Below, piece by piece: positions 52,265 through 63,745 of a stretch of DNA of 64,000 nucleotides; within the stretch, counting starts at the first letter, position 1, and every line of letters starts with the position of its first letter. The DNA is taken from assembly GCA_037577475.1 (NCBI GenBank), contig CM075184.1:31457094-31521093 (forward strand). Direction: 5' to 3'. The notes under the pieces are model-generated. The model was given only the letters and a program-made list of their open reading frames with translations, was not told where the DNA came from and ran no database searches. The position numbers were made by a program, and so were the translations under genes. Origin of the DNA: Chaunax sp. Z400. Taxonomy: Eukaryota > Chordata > Actinopteri > Lophiiformes > Chaunacidae.

Positions 52265-52343
52265 TGTCTGTGGTCTGCAGGTCAGTCTGTGGTCTGCAGG
52301 TCAGTCTGTAGGTCTGTAGGTCTGTAGGTCTGTAAGTCTGTCA
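52265..52343. repeat. Nested GTCTG tandem repeat
   Basis: Two copies of a 20-bp unit reading GTCTGTGGTCTGCAGGTCA followed by about four GTCTGTAG octamers and ending GTCTGTC; both are built from the shared GTCTG word. Confidence 0.85.
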
Positions 52344-52865
52344 CTGTGGTCCAGACTGAAATATCTCAGCAGCTACTGGATGAATTGCTATGAAACGTTG
52401 GACAGGTTTTGATGGTTTCCAGAGCATGAATACCACAGACTTCAATGACCTCCTGACTTTTCTTTTTGCACCACCGTGAGGGTCACTTTTGTAGTTTTGA
52501 GTGAATATTTTTGCCTGAATGTGCATGAAATTTGGTGCACACAGTCATGTCCCTCTCAGGCTGAATTTCATTTAAAAAAAAAATCTGTTCTCTTTTCATC
52601 AAGCACCATCATCAGGTCAAACTTGTCTTTGTTTTTAATTTGTTTGTGTTTTTGTTTGCGTGAACCTCCTCCCAGCACTTGGGGGAGTAGAGAGCGGTCA
52701 AAAGTACCGAGTTAATCAAAGGTGTGGTTTGATTTGTTTGTTGGAAGCATGACAGAAGCAAACAGTTTTTCGACCGTCCGAATGTGAAACAGGATGTAAG
52801 ATAAAGCTTTATTTTATATGGTATATATTGGGAAAATAGTTTGTTTGGAGAGCTGAAAAAGTTTT

Positions 52866-53066
52866 TCTTTTTCTCTTATACTTTGTTTTCCCCGTTGGGA
52901 AATTCTTTCTCTGCATTTGACCCATCCCTGAGGAGCAGTTCACTGCCTTTACGGCGCCCGGGGAGCAAATTGGGGTTCAGTATCTTGCTCAAGGATACTT
53001 CGACTTGTACCACTGACCTTTTGTTCCAGGAACGGCCGCTCTATCTCCTGAGCCACAGCCCCCCCG
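52866..53066 (-). mobile_element. tRNA-derived SINE, minus strand
   Basis: On the minus strand it begins GGGGGCTGTGGCTCAGGAGA with box A (complement at 53044-53055), then AGAGCGGCCG, a decayed box B around GGTCAGTGGTACAAG, then CCTTGAGCAAGATACTGAAC and GGGTCAAATGCAGAG. This is the layout of a widespread fish tRNA-SINE. It lies within an older repeat. Confidence 0.65.
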
Positions 53067-53183
53067 CCCAATAAAATAAACGGCATTATTTCTTTGTAGG
53101 ACATCTTCATGTGTACATGTCTAAGACTATTCCGACTGTGATAGTGGCCTTTTATTGAATAGCAAAAAGGTCATTACAAACAC

Positions 53184-53224
<41 letters not shown>

Positions 53225-53350
53225 ATTTTATTTATAAAGCGCTTTTCAAAATATTCAAAGACGCTTAACATGTCCAGAAATAACAGGAGAAACAACATAT
53301 TTAAAAATGAATCATAATCAGATATTAAAAAAAACCCTAATATAAAGAAA
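53184..53350 (-). mobile_element. Retroposon 3' tail with (ATT)n end, minus strand
   Basis: On the minus strand AAGCGTCTTTGAATATTTTG is followed by AAAAGCGCTTTATAAATAAA and then a (TTA)n run, which on the + strand is the AAT array at 53184-53222. 'GCGCTTTATAAATAAA' before a short tandem tail is typical of L2-like LINE or SINE 3' ends in fish. The array is therefore best read as the element's tail. Confidence 0.55.
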
Positions 53351-53815
53351 GATTAAACTAAGATTGGTTGGTTAGACTGGTGAATATTAAATCAGCTAAA
53401 CATCCGTATGTTAGCATAGTAACTGTGACCGTGTTAGCATGCTGTATTTATTTAGATGGAAGCATTGCTGTGGTTAAGCGTCATGAAGCTGCTGTCATGG
53501 CTGCGGACTTAATGTTGTTAATTGTAACTTTATTTCAGTAAATAGACTCACTGAATCTTCCATCAAAGGCAGACAGTGATGGTTGTAAGTCATCCATGCA
53601 ATATCAGGGTTGTAACAGTTGTTTTTTAATGTTACACAGCCCTACATGTGGACACAGTACAGATCAAGACCGCTTCAAATAACCCCTGATGCCAAAGGTG
53701 AAAAATCTCCAAACTATTCCTCCGGGGAAGTTTTTTTAGGAGTTCAGCAAGTCTGTAGTTAAAAGTTTGATTCCTTGAATAATTCTGCCTGCAGCTTCTG
53801 ACGGTGGCTCTAGGA

Positions 53816-53821
53816 CCCCCC

Positions 53822-53868
<47 letters not shown>
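53816..53868. repeat. (C)23 run joined to (CA)n
   Basis: A run of 23 C (53816-53838) then about 15 CA/AC units. The minus strand is a long G tract that could form G-quadruplex structures. Confidence 0.93.
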
Positions 53869-53870
<2 letters not shown>

Positions 53871-55840
53871 CACATCTATAGATAATAAGAGCTTTGATTG
53901 CACAAGCCTTCTGTGCTCTCAGAGTTATGTCCGTTTTCCTGCAGCTCCCGTGGCTCTTTTTTTTTGTATTGTTGGAAAAAACAATTATTGTGGCAAAAAC
54001 AGAAACAAAGGCTACGCCTGTGGCTCAGTAGACATCTTTAATTAACAGGAGCAATGTTTAATCCAGTCCTGAAGACAGCAAAATTACAAATGAGCACAGT
54101 CAAAGCCCGGTGTCGCTCTCTGGTCTGGCTCCAAGTCAGTCGTGGATTTGGATGCAGGTCTGCCTTGAGTGAAGACCTCGAATTCTTCTCTGAAACCTCC
54201 AGATTATGACAAAAATGCGCTCAGCTGGTTAGGCTCACAGCAAGGGATTTACAGAGTCATGATTTGGGGAAAGGTGCCAAAAACGCACAGACTGCTTCCA
54301 TTTCTTCCCCCTTTGACTGTCATCATGAACCTTCAAGTACGTTTCAGTTCATTGTGAAACCCAACATTATACAAGGACAACTAAATTATCACAAATCCTT
54401 TTTTTTTCTTTTTTGATGGACATTATTAGAATGTTTTATTCAGAAAACCAAAATTGCCTGACGCTGAATCCCGAGGTTAATTATTATGTCAGGACTCCTA
54501 CTTTTTTGATTACAGACACTGATGCTCTGAAATATTGAAAACAAATATAAATATTGAATGCAATTATCTATAATCATGCTCTGTTGCCTTACTTGCTTCC
54601 CTGAAAGACCAGAGACGAGGCCAGAAGAGCGGTTGGAAATGTTTCTCGCAGTCGTTTGAAGAAAAATACTCCCCAGTGTTTTTATTGGTGTTTTAATCAA
54701 CTCTAACATTTTATCGATTTCAGCGAGAGGCTTTTCATAAAGCAGCAGGCCCGAGCAGGCTGGCATTATGTACCTTCAGCTGAACAAGCAGCAGATTTCT
54801 CTCCATGGGAACCCTGAGCCCAGGTTAACCATCAGGAAACTCCACTAGAACTCCCACTACCGCTCGTCTTCCCACTGTTTGTCCCCCCAGAACAAATACA
54901 TTTTTGGATTAATTTTGTCTGAAGCTCTGCACATTTCCTCTCTGTAATTAATAAGCACAATCAGATTTATAACTAAAAGGTCTGAATCTACCTATGGCAA
55001 GCCTGTCAGCCCAGCGGCGATGTGTCTCGGCTTGTCTCATTAGACTGACGACAATTTTCATTACATCCCTCAGTCGATATTAACATCTCCATCCCAATCT
55101 GGAAAATAATCACAATCATGGCTTAAAGGCTCGGTTCTCTGGTGTCTTGGAACGTTGACTCACATCATCTCTCTCTCTCTCTCTTGCAGTCAGCAGTGGA
55201 GATGGATGACTGTTCACATTATTGTCTTGCATTAATTACACTGACAAACTGAAACCTTGACTCATATTGCAGAGACATATGCCACTTGCTAATGTCTGGA
55301 ATATAATAATAGCACTAACTTGAATAAAAGGCTTGAATAAAAGTGAGCTCAGATGTAACCTTTTCACTTTCTCTCCTTTTTCGCTTGTCTTTCAACACTT
55401 TGCTATCAACGAATGCAGAAATAAGAGATTAGAATCAGACAAACAATGCCAACTCACAGAGACTCATTTATTTGTGTTGTTATTGCTGATAGCAGGATTT
55501 ATAAAAGGATACTGAAAAGGCAGGATTAAGCCCTTATTAAAAGTAATCATTCCACGTCATTTGCAGGTGTTGCTGAAATGATGTTTCCGGCTGTTATTGA
55601 TGTTATTTTTCTCCTTAAGGCCTTTGTTTGTTGGGCTGAAGACAAAGTCATGTTTTCTCAAAAAGTGAATGATGAAGATATTTGAGTCAGATGGTCACTC
55701 AGCTCTGTCTCCAGCCCAGCCTCACAGAATCTCTAGTCTGGCTGTAGACTCTTCTGTCCAGACAGACCGCTAAGAGAGGCGACACCATTTCTTTCCGACT
55801 TGCTCATAGCTAAACAGTGCAATGCTGTACCTTTTTGGGG

Positions 55841-56389
55841 CAGTGGCGGATCTAGAATTTTTCTAAATCAGGGGCCATAGAAGGGCCACATTTTTTACAG
55901 AGGGGCCAACTATATGTCCAACATTCATGCACATTTTCTTATTCAGTAAGATGTATACACAGAATATTTCACCAGTCATTCATTGTTTGCTGTTGGCTCC
56001 ATAGCTTTTAGTAAAGACACACATAATTAAATATATTATACAAATTGTGCCTTTTTCAAGCACATGTTGTTTATCAAAAAAGTTTACAATTATTGAATTT
56101 TAAACTAGGATGCATAAATATATATAAACATGAGACACTTTTTTCCAATTATGTAATACATAAAGTAATTTAAAAACTTTTTTTTTACATGAAAGAACAT
56201 ACTATATATATATATACTTATATACTATATTCCAGCATACAAAACAGTTTAGAGGAGAAAAACCTGACACAGTCAAGTATTCAAGTTGTAAACAAACAGA
56301 AAAAAAAGACAGACAAGTGACAGGACAGGGGCACTTCAGGGGCCAATCAGATTTCAGCTGGGGCCAGTGTCCCTCTGGCCCCGCCCCTG
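55841..56389. mobile_element. hAT-like non-autonomous element, copy 3 (shortened 3' end)
   Basis: A 549-bp copy, same orientation, starting CAGTGGCGGATCTAGAA. It matches copy 1 along its length, with a small AT expansion near 56203-56224. Its end stops at CCCCGCCCCTG, lacking the final GGATCCGCCCCTG seen in copies 1 and 2. The flanks TTTTGGGG (55833-55840) and GTTTGGGG (56390-56397) match at 7 of 8 positions, the expected duplication. The loss falls between two direct CCGCCCCTG repeats that make up the normal end. Confidence 0.82.
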
Positions 56390-59300
56390 GTTTGGGGTGA
56401 AGCAACATGGTTTAGCCAAATTGTCCACTCGTCAAATTCATGCAGATGATGTGATGTTAAAATTTTCTTTCTGTCCGAAGGAACCTTAAGTTTTGTAAAA
56501 ATTTGCTTCCAATGCTTCCATTCGTTTTTCATAAACTGTTTATTATTCCAAGCTGCAACCACAGTCCTCCTTTTGACAAACGGTTGTGCTAATTAGCAGC
56601 TGAGGGTTATGTCCTGCTCAAGGCCAACGGTTGTTATATTTCATGCCAAACCTCGCTGGATGTGGAGGAGGAATAAACGGATTTTAAAGCAGATGAGAGA
56701 GAGAGTCTGCTGAAACATTAGCACAACACATGAACACACATACTGCACCACAACCAGAGGATTTCTCTGAGATTAAAAAAAAAAATCAATTGTTTTCATC
56801 CTTCCTCCCAAGAGCCAGCCTTGATGAAGATGTGGGGTGATGAATGTTCTAATAATAATGAAGTTGTTGCTGTTTGAAGTTTCTCCTTGGCTGTTTTTAA
56901 TAAATCATTTCTACGCCATATACCTACAACACCATTTACTCATCTCACTCATCCTGCCTATAAACTGTGATTTTAAGTCCATTCACTCTAATTCCCATAT
57001 CAATAATATATCAATCCATCAGGCAGAGACGTATTTATTTATTCTTTTTCTTAGACATCTGTCAGGTTGTCTTCATGGTGGATTGGTGGTAGACTAATCT
57101 GAAGTGTTGATAGAATGATAGAAGAGAAGATTTATACTTTTCTGATACAGGTAATTCCCATATTTATGAGCTTGACCAGTGGGAAAGCAGACCTAAAGAG
57201 GCAAACCAGTAACTGAAGGTTAACCAACTATGATTTTTTTTTTTTAATGGTCAACTAGCTGCTAAAATCCACCGGCGCTGTATTTGTACTATGGCTCATG
57301 TTGCGCTGTTTTGCTTTTAGTGTCAGGACATCACATGACCTGAATGTGTGACTGGGGAGGGATGTAAGAAAAGGCAAATTGCTCATCATTATATTTGTTT
57401 CACATTTTGTCATCAATATATCCTCATTGATTTTGAAAGATTTTAATATTTACTGTAACTAAATCAGATTCTGCACTGCATTTAACATGAAGGTGTTCTC
57501 TTGGGCCAAAATCATCTATTTCTTTTAAAACATAAAAGGAGAGTTAGTGGGAGGTGGTCGGACGTTACGATACGTCAGTAAAAGTAGATTTATTTATTAA
57601 CAATATGTCATAATTTTATACCTAACCTTAGACATTTATCATAGTTCAGTGGGACCCACTTGTATGAAGGAATTGATCTTTTATTGTGCTGCTGTTGATG
57701 TGCAGCAACACGGAGTCTACTGAGAGAACCGATCCCCATAAAACAACACATGACCTTCATTGGATAGCTTTACAGTATGCACTCATCTGATAAGGTTAGA
57801 TCGTAGCACAATGCTGAAAGCATCAACATATTCAAGAAAGGGGAGGAGACTGCATCACGTATGCCAGTCGTGTTTGTTCTGTGTTTGCTTTTCAGGGGGA
57901 ACCCAGAAAAAATAGATTGTAGCCAATAATAATGAATAGTTAAAAATGCATGCATGCAGTGTTATGCAGACATGTCAACCTTTACAGAAAGCCTGCAAGT
58001 CTTGCATATTTCCTGCATTCCAAAATCCCTATGGAAATTCATAAAATCTCTTACGGCTAAACACGGGGCTGCGCCCGCGTTAGCCATGCTTCGATTCTTG
58101 AGGTTGTGTTTTTCTATTGAATAATTTAAGAACTTGTGTTACTGGTTTAATGAAAACTTTTATGCATGTGTTATTTTTTTTTTATGGATTGTGGGAAAAT
58201 TTGTCAATACAAGTCTTACAGGTGAGCAGCCAATGGTGTGTGTAGGAGATTTGTCAAGGTATTTCAAACAGAATTACGTGAGGTATATTGTAGGGGTTAC
58301 ATGATATATATTTCATGGTTTGTTTTTGGAAGAACGGAGCTGCTGGGAATGACAAAAACAGACCGGAAATGTAAATTAAGGTCTACTGCAATATGACGCA
58401 AAGGTCAGAGCCCCAGATAATATCTCCACAATGCTGAGAAGGTGAACTAAGAAGGCTCAGTCATTTCAAATGAGCACCTTCAGCCTGTGTGTCTGGTATG
58501 GTTTAATATGCATACCAGGGTGCATTGAGTACTCTGTCACTATCTGCATTCAGTCAGGATACATGCATTAGGTTTCAGCTCTAGAGAGGATGGTGCATTG
58601 GACCAGTGGACCATGAGATGCACAGTAACATTGGGTGGGATGAGAAGCATTAAATAAGCTCTGAGCATTATCAGGCAGACACATGCAGAAGGGTGGAGAG
58701 GCAAAGACTCATGTTATGTTATGAGCTTATACCTGCAGTGTTTTTCACTGTGGAGTTCACTTTTTTAGTTTTCACCCTCCAGCTTTGGACCGATCTTGGG
58801 GTTGTTGTAATTTGAGGGGCAATATTTATTTTTGGGAATACCTTTGTTGATAAGAGGCCATTTTAACATAAGGTCAAGTGTAGAATAATATCTATATAGT
58901 GGCATCTTTGAAACTGGATGCTGACATTCGCTCGTTTTCTGGCAAGGGAGTAATTATAAAATATGTATTGATATAAAACAATTAAGATTGGGAAATTGCT
59001 ATTTTATGACCACACAACCGCCCAGGATAATCATTAGTAAATGCAAATCATAAACAGACACCCATGGCTTGTCTTTTTTATAAAATCTGTTATGTCTGCC
59101 ATTACATGCAGTGAAACAAGAAAAGGAAAAAAGCTAAATAAGTAAAGAACAAAAAGAAAATGAAGCTTTACTGACAACTTGACTGCAGCCTCAATCACTG
59201 TTGTGTTGCACCAGTCAGTAACAGAGAAGCAGAATGAATGTGTAGTTTCAAAACACTAGTTTGAATTTACCTACAGTAGCCCTGTAATAAATGTTTTAAA

Positions 59301-59520
59301 TAATGTTAAACAATGTTACTGTACTGTTCACACTGTGCTGCTGGTTTCCTGAGACCAAAGATCCTAGATCAGTTTTGTTAACTTTATTTTATAAATGGGA
59401 TATTATATTATAAACTACACAAGGCTGCTGCACAAGACAAACATTCCTTCTCCAAAATGTCAGCTTTTCAGGACTGAGAAAAAAACAACTTTCTTAAATG
59501 ATTGACATCCCTTAGACATT

Positions 59521-59544
59521 CAAAAAAAAAAAAAAAAAAAAAAA
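59521..59544. repeat. Poly-A run
   Basis: About 24 consecutive A; no retroposon body with target duplication was recognised upstream. Confidence 0.9.
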
Positions 59545-60114
59545 GGTTTTGCAGCTTACAGTCACCACAAAGGGCTCGGAGACATTTCAGGAAAAAGAAA
59601 ACCTCTTCAGAAGTGAAAAAAGTGCTTAAAATTAACAATAAAAGAGGAAGCAATTAGTTGAAACTTCTGTAGCAAATATTAGCAGCTTCTCCTCAGCATG
59701 ACAGCTGATGACTAGATTAGACGACGTCCATACTGCTGATCGGATGCGACGCCTCCCCCCCGGTGGCTGTCTGATTCTCCTCAGCGTGGCCCTGAATGTC
59801 AATCTGCAGAGCTCCTCCACACTCAGACAGTAGCTACCAGCGATGCTGCACTAATTAGTCAACCCTCTCAAGTAACCGAGCCCTCCCAATGGCATCTGTG
59901 CCAAACAGAATTATTAAAGAGGAGGAGAGGAGGAGCTGCACCTCCTCTGCAGAGGAGCAAGCAAACATCCAGGTTCAGTTTAGCATTCACTTTGTCGCCC
60001 TCTGGCTTGGTAGCCACCACTGACAGATATTATCAACGAGATGCATCCGTCGCTCTAACGCATATGAAAGTGTAATGTGAATCACATAATTATGATTCTT
60101 TATTCAAATGATGA

Positions 60115-60143
60115 CTGAGGAGGAGGAGGAGGAGGAGGAGGAG
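60115..60143. repeat. (GGA)n microsatellite
   Basis: About nine GAG/GGA units on a short purine tract. Confidence 0.9.
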
Positions 60144-60552
60144 ATGATGATTTATGGCTCTGTGACTGAAATGCAGTTATGTGCTGTTTATTCTATGTGG
60201 CTGAGGTCTTTGTGTATATATATGTGTGCTGTCCAGTGGGCAGTGTGTGTCCTTCCAGGCCTGGAAACAGAGCTGTGGCTTCTACACTATATAGATCCAT
60301 TTTGCACATCGCTAATTTCTTAATTTAATAATAATTGCCAGCAGTGATTGGCCTTCCTCACCTCCTGTCTTTTGTCATTCAGTCTACTTTGATGGGTTAT
60401 TTGCTCATTTGTTTATATATTTATTAATTTATTTACCCCCCTCAATCCAATTTTAGCTGACATTATTGTTGAGATGCGAAGGATGACCTTTGAAAACAGA
60501 ACACTTCCCGCTAGAGATGTGAAGGAGGTCGCACTGTCTGCTCAGAAAGCTC

Positions 60553-60588
60553 CCCTCCCCTCCTCTCCTCTCCTCTCCTCTCCTCTCC
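60553..60588. repeat. (CTCCT)n pyrimidine tract
   Basis: Tandem CTCCT pentamers, about seven units, all pyrimidine on the + strand. Confidence 0.88.
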
Positions 60589-60739
60589 ATCTTAGTTATT
60601 TTCTTAGCCTTCCATACTCCTGAATCTAGTGAGTCTGTTGTGGAGGATGCAGCTCAAAGTTGTGAAATTAAATCAATATTTTGTACTTTTTGTAAGCAGG
60701 CTTGATTTCTTGCTGAGAGTCAAACTGAAACCACCCTCA

Positions 60740-61235
60740 TATTTGTGCATTTGTCAGCCTATAGGCTACAGCTACAGCCAGCAGCTGGTTAGCCTAACTT
60801 AGCATAAATTGTTATACTAATTATTGCGATACTTGTTTTTATGCTATGCTTTATGTTTTTATGTAATACCTTTTTATTATTTGTTTTTGTTTTTTGTCAT
60901 GCATGATCTTTTGCTTTTAAGTGTGAAGCACATTGAGTCTACGCCTGTTGTATGAAATGTGCTATATAAATAAACTTGACTTGACTAAAGAAGAAACATT
61001 GGGAAACAGCTAGCCTGACTTTATCGTAAGGGTACAAAATATGTTTGCCATCTCTTCTATAAAGCTCATTAATTAACATGCTATAATCATGTTTGTTTAA
61101 ATTGTTAAACAATTTGTAGTTTTATGCTCCTGTTAAACTACAGTAAGCTAATTGTGGTAGCTCTGGGTTCAGATATGGAATTCGTGTCAATCTTCTCATT
61201 CAACTCTTGGCAGAAAATGAGATTAGAGAACGCAA
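60740..61235 (+). repeat. AGCTAGCCTG-type fish repeat, interrupted
   Basis: The left part has CAGCTGGTTAGCCTAACTTA. The right part has GGGAAACAGCTAGCCTGACT, AAGCTCATTAATTAACATG and GTCAATCTTCTCATTCAAC. These are consecutive words of one widespread fish repeat, separated by the retroposon tail at 60890-60990. A related piece is at 37310-37440. Confidence 0.55.
60890..60990 (+). mobile_element. Retroposon 3' tail (LINE/SINE type)
   Basis: AAGTGTGAAGCACATTGAGT followed by TTGTATGAAATGTGCTATAT and AAATAAACTTGACTTGACT is the standard 3' end of L2-like retroposons and their SINE partners in fish. It interrupts an older repeat that resumes near 60992. The 5' limit is unclear. Confidence 0.6.
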
Positions 61236-61284
61236 ATCTCTGCCAAGGCAGCTCAGTTCTCCCATTATGTGACTGCACCTCAAA

Positions 61285-61470
61285 GGCACATGAACCCCCC
61301 TTCCACCCAGTTTCATGGTAATATGTCAAGTAGTTTATGTGTAATTAACAAACATGTTCCAAAAAGCCCCTTTTCCATCTTTCTCACTGCATGCCCGACC
61401 CTTTCATCAGTTTCATCAGAAATCTGTCTGCACAATAGATAAAGAACATTACCTCCTTGGCGGTTATGAC
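61285..61470. repeat. Fish repeat copy ('CCTCCTTGGCGG' family)
   Basis: CCTTCCACCCAGTTTCATGG then GTCAAGTAGTTTATGTGTAA, and further on ACCTCCTTGGCGGTTATG. It is directly adjacent to the interrupted repeat at 60740-61235. Confidence 0.5.
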
Positions 61471-62112
61471 ATAATTGCTTTAAATGTATCCATGAGAGTG
61501 GCATCATTTCCATAAATGCACCAGTATTTTTTTAGTTTTCTTTCTTGTTTTCTAGCATCAGTATAGACTCTAGATATTGTAGCTGGATAACAAACAGAAA
61601 AAAAAATCCATAGGGTAATCTTTCTGAATAAAGGGGATCAGATGTGAATAAGCAACAAAACCTAACACAGCTTCTCTAGCTTTATAATCACTGAATGCCA
61701 ACATGGTTAACCTGATGTTTGGGCTCCTGCTGCTGGTCCAGGGATCTTCTGGACTCCTTGAGGTGCTTCCTGAATGTGATTCAAGGCATTCTATTCTATG
61801 AAATTCAATCATTCATTTATTCATTCTAAGAAACTTGGCCTGTTATTTTCTACGATATAAGATAAACAACAATAATCATTGCCCACGCTGTCTTTTTGAA
61901 AGTATGACATGTCTATTAGGAGTCCAGTGCATGTTTATTTGGAGATGTGTCTGTTGTGTGTCTATTTCAGGGTCTGTCATTTGATGTGTGTCTATTTGGC
62001 AAACTGTGGTATAAATGTGTCTATTCTCTATTCTGGGGTGTGAAATTTGATGTGTTTAGCGGTCCTGCTGTGCATCACCGAATGAGCTGCTGTTTTCTCA
62101 CTCTCCTCCCCC

Positions 62113-62114
<2 letters not shown>

Positions 62115-62186
<72 letters not shown>
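62115..62186. repeat. (CT)n microsatellite
   Basis: About 35 CT units. Confidence 0.95.
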
Positions 62187-62188
<2 letters not shown>

Positions 62189-62398
62189 GTAATGTATTCT
62201 GTCCATGTACACTACAGTCCCTTTGGGACCACAGGTTTTCTTTGGGAGGTGAAATTCCATGCAGTATCTTTACACATTCTCACACATCCTCTGTGTTCAG
62301 ACATTTGAAGGTGACAATATTTAACCAGCTTGTGTGTGAAATCATGCACACAACACACCTCTGTGGGTTATACCTGTAAATTCTGTGTGTCTCTGCAG

Positions 62399-62500
<102 letters not shown>

Positions 62501-63676
62501 ATGCGCACGTGTAACCGCATGTGTGCATGTGTAATAGCAAAGGAAATAAGAAAGACCTGCAACATCCTTAGCTCCCTGTTGCCATGACGACACTTGGTTA
62601 CAGGAGTATCTAATAGGTCTTCCATACAAATTAACCTGCTATAAAGTGTGTGTCAAAATGAATTTAATCAGCAATGTACTGAAACAGATAGTTTTAATAT
62701 ACTATGAACATGCTCTGTTATATAATGACATGCATTCACCCATATACGTATTTTAATATATATATTTTTCACATTTACACAGCGTCTCTAATCTCATACT
62801 TTAAGCTATACTGTATATATTGAGTGTGTCACTACACTTAGTGTAAACCTGCTGCCCTTTAGGCACTGTATGCTTTTTATATATATATTTAAAGTCACAA
62901 TACCTACAAAGAATGTGAATCATTTAGAGTTCAAATGAAACCATACAAATCCACATCACAGTAAACTGAATGATCAAATGTTTCTCTTTCATTTTTCAGT
63001 ACACCGATGCTGCACAGATGAATAATAGGATTTAATTGTGTACTTCATGACAAACTGCTTCATTTATTCTCTCTCAGATTTGTTTAATATTCTGATCACT
63101 CTAAAGACAGATGCCTGATGTTCAAACTTATTCCAAGTTCTGGTCAAATCCTTCTAAGTTTCTGGTTATTTCTTATTGAATTTAGTGGCATCCTGAGCCG
63201 GAGGGATTCCTTAAGTCAATTGAATTATTTGACTTTAAAGCGGTCGACTTTCTTTTATTGAGTTGGCTTTGCCCTGCAGCTCCACACAACACAGCCAGGC
63301 CTGTTTCCCTTTCATTGTCAATAGCACTTTGCCTTATTTTCAGCCATTAATGCAGGCCTGTATGTCTGGTTCCCCACTCACTTATGTTATATTACTATAT
63401 TTATTTTGATCTATTTTATTTCCCTTTTACTGTTGTGTCTTTTCCCTGAAGACACACACCGCAGCACCGTAGACATAAGCAGACGACGACAAGGGTTTGG
63501 GAAAAGGAAACCCAAAAAGATTGAAAAATTAATTTCACCTCAAAAATAATTAAACAGAATGCATCATAACTTGTGAGTGAGGAAATGGTACAAAAGTAGA
63601 ACAGACATGACATCAAGGAGGAGACATAAACTCATGCTTCAGTCTAATTTTCCCTTTGTTTGTCTTCCCTCTACAG

Positions 63677-63745
63677 AAACCTGTCAAAGAATCCTCTCAC
63701 CACGCTGTCATGGCAGCTCTTTCAGCACCTCCAACTCTCCGAGCT
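63677..63745 (+). CDS. ntrk3: ntrk3 (TrkC) LRR exon, 69 bp
   Basis: Third TrkC leucine-rich-repeat exon in the window. Seen: acceptor CCCTCTACAG ending at 63676 and donor GTAAGTCT at 63746. The first base completes the split Ile codon from the previous exon; the frame then reads NLSKNPLTTLSWQLFQ and on to LSEL, whose last Leu codon is split (CT). LTTLSWQLFQ is a strong TrkC signature. N-L-S at 63678-63686 is a sequon shared with the mammalian receptor. The next expected exon, encoding the Cys-rich LRR C-cap, is not in the remaining 255 bp. The coding sequence is intact, but alone this is a fragment: Ig domains, transmembrane segment and kinase lie downstream of the window. Confidence 0.95.

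Larger units (their letters stand above)
52345..53510 (+). repeat. Old fish interspersed repeat with nested insertions
   Basis: The left part (about 52345-52565) has CTGAAATATCTCAGCAGCTA, ACTTCAATGACCTCCTGAC and GTAGTTTTGAGTGAATAT, which together mark a very common fish repeat. The right part (about 53395-53510) has AACATCCGTATGTTAGCATA and GTGTTAGCATGCTG, followed by GCTGTCATGGCTGCGGAC, its usual tail. Between them lie a minus-strand SINE and a minus-strand retroposon tail. Joining the two parts as one broken copy is inference. Confidence 0.5.

Noticed and set aside
52265..52343. CRISPR or regulatory operator array
   Set aside because: Units are 8 and 20 bp without unique spacers; tandem slippage explains it.
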